A DNA stretch of 17,776 nt. Source: Spirochaetia bacterium. GTDB taxonomy: Bacteria; Spirochaetota; Spirochaetia; Treponematales; Breznakiellaceae. The notes beneath the pieces are model-generated. The model was not told the DNA's origin and did no database searches. It saw only the letters and a program-made list of their open reading frames with translations. The stretch spans positions 1 through 17,776 of the forward strand of contig BNVB01000050.1 of assembly GCA_025997795.1 (NCBI GenBank), read 5' to 3'. Below, in pieces: positions 13,953 through 17,776 of this stretch (position 1 is the stretch's first letter; every line of letters begins with the position of its first letter). A program made the translations under genes and the position numbers.

Positions 13953-15947
13953 ATGGAAAGCGTTCAGCAGAACAACTATCTTCTTACGGAACCGGTGAAA
14001 AAACTTTTACCGAAGTTCATTGTTCCGTGCGTCATTTCACTGATCATCTCGTGTCTTTACAACATCGTTGATCAGATCTTTATCGGCAATAGTTATCTTG
14101 GCTATTTGGGCAACGCGGCAACAGGTATAATCTTCCCCATTACCGTAGTCGGCTGGGCCTTGTCGTTGTTATTCGGCGATGGCGCGGCGGCGTATTTAAG
14201 TTTGGCCCAGGGAAGCGTGGCCATACATGGCCTTAATACCAAAGACCTTGGTAAAACAATCGCCAACAGTATTTTGTTTTCGTTCCTGACAGGTCTTGTG
14301 CTGATAGTTATAAGTTATATGGCGGGGGATGCAATACTCTACTCCCTCGGTGCGACCGAGATGACCATTGAATTGACACGCGATTACGGCCATATCATTT
14401 TTATTATGATCCCGCTGGCGCTGGCGCAAAACACCATGGCGGGAATTATACGCGCCGATGGCAGCCCCCGTTACGCTATGATGGCAATGGCGGTGGGCGC
14501 GGTGCTGAACATTATCTTGGACCCCCTCACGATTTTTGTGTTGGGCTGGGGTATTAAAGGTGCGGCTTACGCGACAATTTTCGGGCAGTTTGTGAGTTTT
14601 GTTATATGCGCGGTTTATCTTCGGAAAAGCAAAATGTTTCGCCTCCGCGCCGCCGATTTTATTCCCAATCTGAAATCGGTCTCCCGCGTTTTGCCCCTGG
14701 GCGGATCAAGTTTTCTCACGCAGATTGCCATTGTCATTGTTACCGTGGTAAATAACAAACTTCTCGTGTCTTACGGTGCGCTCTCGCCATATGGCGCGGA
14801 TATTCCACTTGCCGCGTTTGTCGTTATTATGAAACTGTTCCAGATCATTATTAACATCGCCATCGGTATTGCGGCGGGAGCGCAGCCGGTTATCGGTTTT
14901 AACTACGGCGCGAAACACTATGACCGTGTGCGCGAGGCATTTAAATACGTGATGTTTTGGACAATCACCACAAGCGCGATAGCGACAATAATATTTGAGG
15001 TATTCCCCGGCGCCTGTGTTGCACTTTTTGGAAGTGACGGCGAACTTTACACCGCGTTTGCCGTGCAGTGTACGCGCATTTATCTAGCCCTTATTATTTT
15101 TACCTGCGTTCAAAAAGCCTGCGCCATATTCCTGCAATCAATCGGCAAGGCAAGCGCGGCAATCCCGCTTTCCATAATTCGGGATGTTGTCTTTCTTATC
15201 ATATTCACCTTCGCGCTTCCTGCGTATTTTGGCGTTACAGGCATTTTCTGGGCCGCGCCGCACGCGGATATTTTTGCCATGATTATTACGGTTATTGTAG
15301 TTCTGCGCGTGTGGAAGAGCTTAGGCAAGGCGCAAATGGGAAAACTAAAGGAAATCGAAAACGCGGAACTCAAAATGTCCCATCCGGGTGTTATTATCAC
15401 CATTGCCCGTGAACATGGCTCTGATGGCCGCCTTGCAGGTCAACTGGTCGCCGGAAAACTGGGAATCCCCTGTTATTATAAGGAGATGACTTCTCTCGCG
15501 GGAGAGGAAAGCGGCCTTGCCTCGGAATTTATTTCCCATATCAACTCCGCTTCTCCCGCCCTTATCCGCGATATGTATTTGGATACCGATGTCGTTCAGC
15601 AGGCGATTATCGCGCAGGAAAAAACAATTCAAAAAATTGCTGATGCGGGTTCTTGCGTGATTGTGGGACGCGCCGCCGATTATGTGTTAAAGGGCAATGA
15701 AAATCTGGTTCGTGTATTTATTCACGCGCCGGAAGAATACCGGATTAAACGGGTGATGCAGGTTTACGGCGTCACTGAAGATGAGGCACGGAAACAAACC
15801 CACGCGTTAAACGCCGCCCGCGCCGCGTATTATAAACACCTATCCGGCAACGTTTGGGGCGATTCCCGCCAATACGAATTGTGCATCGACAGTTCAAGAG
15901 GCGCGGAAAGTACCGCCAATGCCATTTGTGAGTATGTGAAGCATTAA
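13953..15947 (+). CDS. MATE-family transporter fused to a cytidylate-kinase-like domain
   Basis: A 664-residue two-part protein. Residues about 12-455 are a MATE (multi-antimicrobial extrusion) exporter with about twelve membrane segments. Typical pieces are IVDQIFIGN (38-46), GIIRADGSPRYAM (164-176), LNIILDPL (185-192), GAQPVIGFNYGA (309-320) and IFLQSIGKASAA (392-403). After a short charged linker (456-477) comes a soluble domain of the cytidylate-kinase-like family. It shows VIITIAREHGSDGRLAG (480-496; Walker-like loop with Asp491 where Gly is usual), GIPCYYKEM (504-512), CVIVGRAADYVL (568-579), RVFIHAPEEYRIKRV (587-601) and WGDSRQYELCIDSS (635-648). A stand-alone MATE is about 450 residues. 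ATG 13953 has AAGGAG five to seven bases upstream; an earlier in-frame TTG (13866) or ATG (13893) has none. Arginine is mostly CGC here but mostly CGG in the LacI gene, hinting at transfer. Substrate and kinase target are unknown. Confidence 0.93.
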   Translation: MESVQQNNYLLTEPVKKLLPKFIVPCVISLIISCLYNIVDQIFIGNSYLGYLGNAATGIIFPITVVGWALSLLFGDGAAAYLSLAQGSVAIHGLNTKDLGKTIANSILFSFLTGLVLIVISYMAGDAILYSLGATEMTIELTRDYGHIIFIMIPLALAQNTMAGIIRADGSPRYAMMAMAVGAVLNIILDPLTIFVLGWGIKGAAYATIFGQFVSFVICAVYLRKSKMFRLRAADFIPNLKSVSRVLPLGGSSFLTQIAIVIVTVVNNKLLVSYGALSPYGADIPLAAFVVIMKLFQIIINIAIGIAAGAQPVIGFNYGAKHYDRVREAFKYVMFWTITTSAIATIIFEVFPGACVALFGSDGELYTAFAVQCTRIYLALIIFTCVQKACAIFLQSIGKASAAIPLSIIRDVVFLIIFTFALPAYFGVTGIFWAAPHADIFAMIITVIVVLRVWKSLGKAQMGKLKEIENAELKMSHPGVIITIAREHGSDGRLAGQLVAGKLGIPCYYKEMTSLAGEESGLASEFISHINSASPALIRDMYLDTDVVQQAIIAQEKTIQKIADAGSCVIVGRAADYVLKGNENLVRVFIHAPEEYRIKRVMQVYGVTEDEARKQTHALNAARAAYYKHLSGNVWGDSRQYELCIDSSRGAESTANAICEYVKH

Positions 15948-15995
15948 GGAAAACCATCATCATGTCCGAAAACAGCTAGTATTTCCTGTCGTCTG

Positions 15996-16004
15996 TGGTA
16001 TTAT
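15996..16004 (+). promoter_or_regulatory. Extended -10 promoter of the Ada-AlkA gene
   Basis: TG-G-TATTAT: an extended -10 (TG at 15996-15997) with a five-of-six TATTAT box at 15999-16004 and no good -35. The start would be near 16011, immediately before the GGAGG ribosome site. An activator-dependent promoter with a weak -35 would fit an Ada-type autoregulated gene, but no known Ada-box sequence is visible. Confidence 0.45.
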
Positions 16005-16021
16005 GGGCTTTGGAGGTCAGG

Positions 16022-17518
16022 ATGAATAGAATCTTGCCTGCAAAGGCTTGCTATGCCGCGCTTTCCGCTCATGACACCCGTTTTGACGGACGCTTTTTTG
16101 TCGGCGTTTCCAGTACCGGTATCTATTGCCGCCCCATATGCCGGGTAAAAAGGCCCAGGGCGGAGAACTGCTCATATTATATCAGCGCCGCTGCGGCGGA
16201 GGCGGCAGGGTATCGGCCCTGTCTTAAATGCCGTCCCGAATTAGCCCCCGGCCTGGCCCCTGTTGATATGACCGGAAGGATCGCGCGGAAGGCTGCCGCC
16301 ATGATCGAGGAGGATTGTCTTTCTGATAGCAGCATCGCGCAGCTTGCCGATTCTTTAGGTGTTACCGACAGGCATTTGCGGCGTATTTTTTCTGCTGAAT
16401 ACGGCGTATCTCCGGTGCAGTATTTACAGACCCGCAGGCTGCTTCTGGCAAAACAATTACTCACCGACACGGCGCTTTCCATCACCGATGTTGCCTTCAG
16501 CGCCGGATTTGGTTCCCTGCGAAGGTTCAACGATCTTTTTAAAAAACGATATAAACTCAATCCCCGGGAATTGCGCAAAAGCACCGATACCGGCAGGGAT
16601 AAAAACAGTAATGCCTTTTCCCTTCTGCTTGGCTATCGTCCCCCCTATGAATGGGATACTCTTCTTTCCTTCCTGTCAAAAAGGGGAATCCCCGGAGTTG
16701 AGCATGTAAGTGATAACGCCTATCACCGCACGGTGATTATAAAGAAAGGAAAAACCGTATACAGAGGATGGATTTCTGTTTCCCATGTTGAGAAAAAAAC
16801 CGCCCTCTCGGTAACCATCTCCTGTTCCCTCCTGCCCGTTTTACCAAAGGTGGTTTCAAGGGTACGGCTCCTTTTTGATGTTAATTCAGACCCATTGGGA
16901 ATTTATGAAAAAATAAAAACAATGAATAAAATATCCCCCGGTTTAAGCGCACCGGGAATTCGTCTGCCCGGTTGTTTTGATCCCTTTGAGATGGGTGTGC
17001 GGGCGGTATTGGGACAGCAGATAACCGTAAAAGCGGCGTCTACTCTTGCATCCCGTCTTGTGCTTGCCCTGGGAACAAAAATTGATACTCCCTTTGAATT
17101 TCTTACCCATACCTTTCCGGCAGCAGAAGATATTGCGCGTCTGAGCCTCCCCATTGAAAATCAGCTTGGCCCCCTGGGCATAACATCTGCCAGAAGCCGT
17201 TCCATTTTTGCGTTAGCGGAAGCTATGGTAAACCGCAGCATCACACTTTCCCAAAGTTCGGAAATTGAAAGCGAAATGCAAAAACTCCAGGCCCTTCCCG
17301 GTTTTGGCACATGGACTGTTAATTATATCGCCATGCGGGCCCTTGCCTGGCCGGATGCATTCCCCCATACGGATTATGGAATTAAAAAAGCCCTCCCCGG
17401 TATGAAAGAAACTGAGCTGTTAAAATTGGCGGATACCTGGCGCCCCTGGCGCGCTTACGCGGCGATCAATTTATGGAATTCATTGGAACATAAAGATGGA
17501 AAAGGAGTTGAACAATGA
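16022..17518 (+). CDS. Ada-AraC-AlkA fusion: methyl-sensing regulator and 3-methyladenine DNA glycosylase
   Basis: Three domains in 498 residues. The Ada zinc/methyl-acceptor domain (about 8-75) has TGIYCRPIC and GYRPCLKCRPE, giving Cys36, Cys40, Cys67 and Cys70. Cys36 matches the methylphosphotriester acceptor Cys38 of E. coli Ada. An AraC-type helix-turn-helix pair (about 88-187) has SIAQLADSLGVTDRHLRRIF and ITDVAFSAGFGSLRRFNDLFKKRY. An AlkA glycosylase follows (about 197-490), with VRAVLGQQITVKAA and the helix-hairpin-helix LPGFGTWTVNYIAMRAL. Catalytic Asp451 sits in HTDYGIK. The methyl signal on Ada would switch on transcription while the same polypeptide removes alkylated bases; the fusion is known from Mycobacterium (Rv1317c). 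ATG 16022 has GGAGG five bases upstream; an earlier GTG (15995) overlaps the promoter. The next gene overlaps by four bases. Confidence 0.95.
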   Translation: MNRILPAKACYAALSAHDTRFDGRFFVGVSSTGIYCRPICRVKRPRAENCSYYISAAAAEAAGYRPCLKCRPELAPGLAPVDMTGRIARKAAAMIEEDCLSDSSIAQLADSLGVTDRHLRRIFSAEYGVSPVQYLQTRRLLLAKQLLTDTALSITDVAFSAGFGSLRRFNDLFKKRYKLNPRELRKSTDTGRDKNSNAFSLLLGYRPPYEWDTLLSFLSKRGIPGVEHVSDNAYHRTVIIKKGKTVYRGWISVSHVEKKTALSVTISCSLLPVLPKVVSRVRLLFDVNSDPLGIYEKIKTMNKISPGLSAPGIRLPGCFDPFEMGVRAVLGQQITVKAASTLASRLVLALGTKIDTPFEFLTHTFPAAEDIARLSLPIENQLGPLGITSARSRSIFALAEAMVNRSITLSQSSEIESEMQKLQALPGFGTWTVNYIAMRALAWPDAFPHTDYGIKKALPGMKETELLKLADTWRPWRAYAAINLWNSLEHKDGKGVEQ

Positions 17519-17776
17519 TCTACACTACTACCCTTAAAACACCGCTGGGACCAATAACCGTGGCGGCGGAAAACGAAGCCTTGATCGGCTTATGGTTTTT
17601 TAATCAGAAATATTACCCCGTACAGAAATCAGCATGGATTGAAAAATCGGATTATCCGCTTTTTAAATCCCTGGACGCATGGCTGGGTGATTATTTTTCT
17701 GGGAAAAATCCCAGGATTGATTTTAAACTGGAGCCGGAGGGGACAGTTTTTCAAAAAAGAGTGTGGAAAAAGCTTT
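17515..17776 (+). CDS. Methylated-DNA--protein-cysteine methyltransferase, N-terminal part (truncated)
   Basis: Repairs O6-methylguanine by moving the methyl group to its own cysteine. Only 87 codons are visible before the window ends. They begin MIYTTTLKTPLGPITVAAE, continue with a family-like IGLWFFNQ and LDAWLGDYFSGK, and end at GTVFQKRVWKKL, the entry to the helix-turn-helix. The active-site PCHR segment would lie beyond the edge. ATG 17515 shares bases with the upstream TGA (ATGA) and has AAGGAG about eight bases before it, so it is translationally coupled to the Ada-AlkA gene. Ogt/AdaB-type identity is clear. Full length and catalysis cannot be confirmed here. Confidence 0.9.
   Translation, partial: MIYTTTLKTPLGPITVAAENEALIGLWFFNQKYYPVQKSAWIEKSDYPLFKSLDAWLGDYFSGKNPRIDFKLEPEGTVFQKRVWKKL

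Noticed and set aside
15962..15979. Five-codon reading frame (MSENS) between the MATE fusion and Ada-AlkA genes as a leader peptide
   Set aside because: No ribosome site and it lies upstream of the predicted promoter start, so it would not be in the transcript.
1..17776. CRISPR array, tRNA, rRNA, insertion sequence or phage genes
   Set aside because: None was recognised on either strand; the only tandem repeat is the three-copy 19-mer at 13779-13834, which has no spacers.

Overview
The window looks like chromosomal DNA of a Gram-negative-type bacterium, most plausibly a spirochaete of the Treponema group. The envelope type is supported by an RND pump with a periplasmic adaptor. The lineage is an inference, resting mainly on an adaptor that lacks the alpha-helical hairpin, as in Borrelia BesA, and on the gene mix. 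No rRNA, tRNA, IS element or CRISPR array was seen. Nearly all genes have clear AGGAG-type ribosome binding sites and are tightly packed.

Left part, minus strand, bases 1-6389. Read in transcription order this is a CUT2 (ribose-type) sugar ABC importer: lipoprotein binding protein, double ATPase and permease. A Gfo/Idh/MocA dehydrogenase follows, then adenylate kinase (adk), then an aspartate kinase cut by the window edge. A LacI-family regulator (6601-7608, plus strand) diverges from the importer. The 211-bp gap between them carries a near-consensus promoter for the importer, a candidate promoter and palindromic operator for the regulator, and about 100 bp of A-tracts in helical phase. A 13-bp perfect hairpin separates the binding-protein and ATPase genes and could set their relative expression.

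Middle part, minus strand, bases 7632-13598. This is a four-gene operon: periplasmic adaptor, RND transporter (1037 aa), sensor histidine kinase and OmpR-family response regulator. Genes 2-4 overlap or abut, so the pump appears to be co-transcribed with its own two-component system. Upstream of the adaptor lie four TTGAC-like heptamers exactly 11 bp apart. That is the architecture bound by OmpR/PhoB-type regulators, so it is a good candidate autoregulatory site. No outer-membrane channel gene lies in the window.

Right part, plus strand, bases 13739-17776. A consensus-like promoter opens a leader of about 180 nt containing three tandem 19-bp quasi-palindromes and a hairpin next to the ribosome binding site. 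The gene it serves encodes a MATE transporter fused to a C-terminal cytidylate-kinase-like domain, which is the most unusual protein here. Its codon use differs from its neighbours and suggests transfer. Next comes an alkylation-repair pair: a three-domain Ada-AraC-AlkA fusion and, overlapping by 4 bases, a methylated-DNA cysteine methyltransferase cut by the window edge.

The divergent 354-bp region 13599-13952 is therefore the regulatory centre of the right half, joining two efflux systems back to back.
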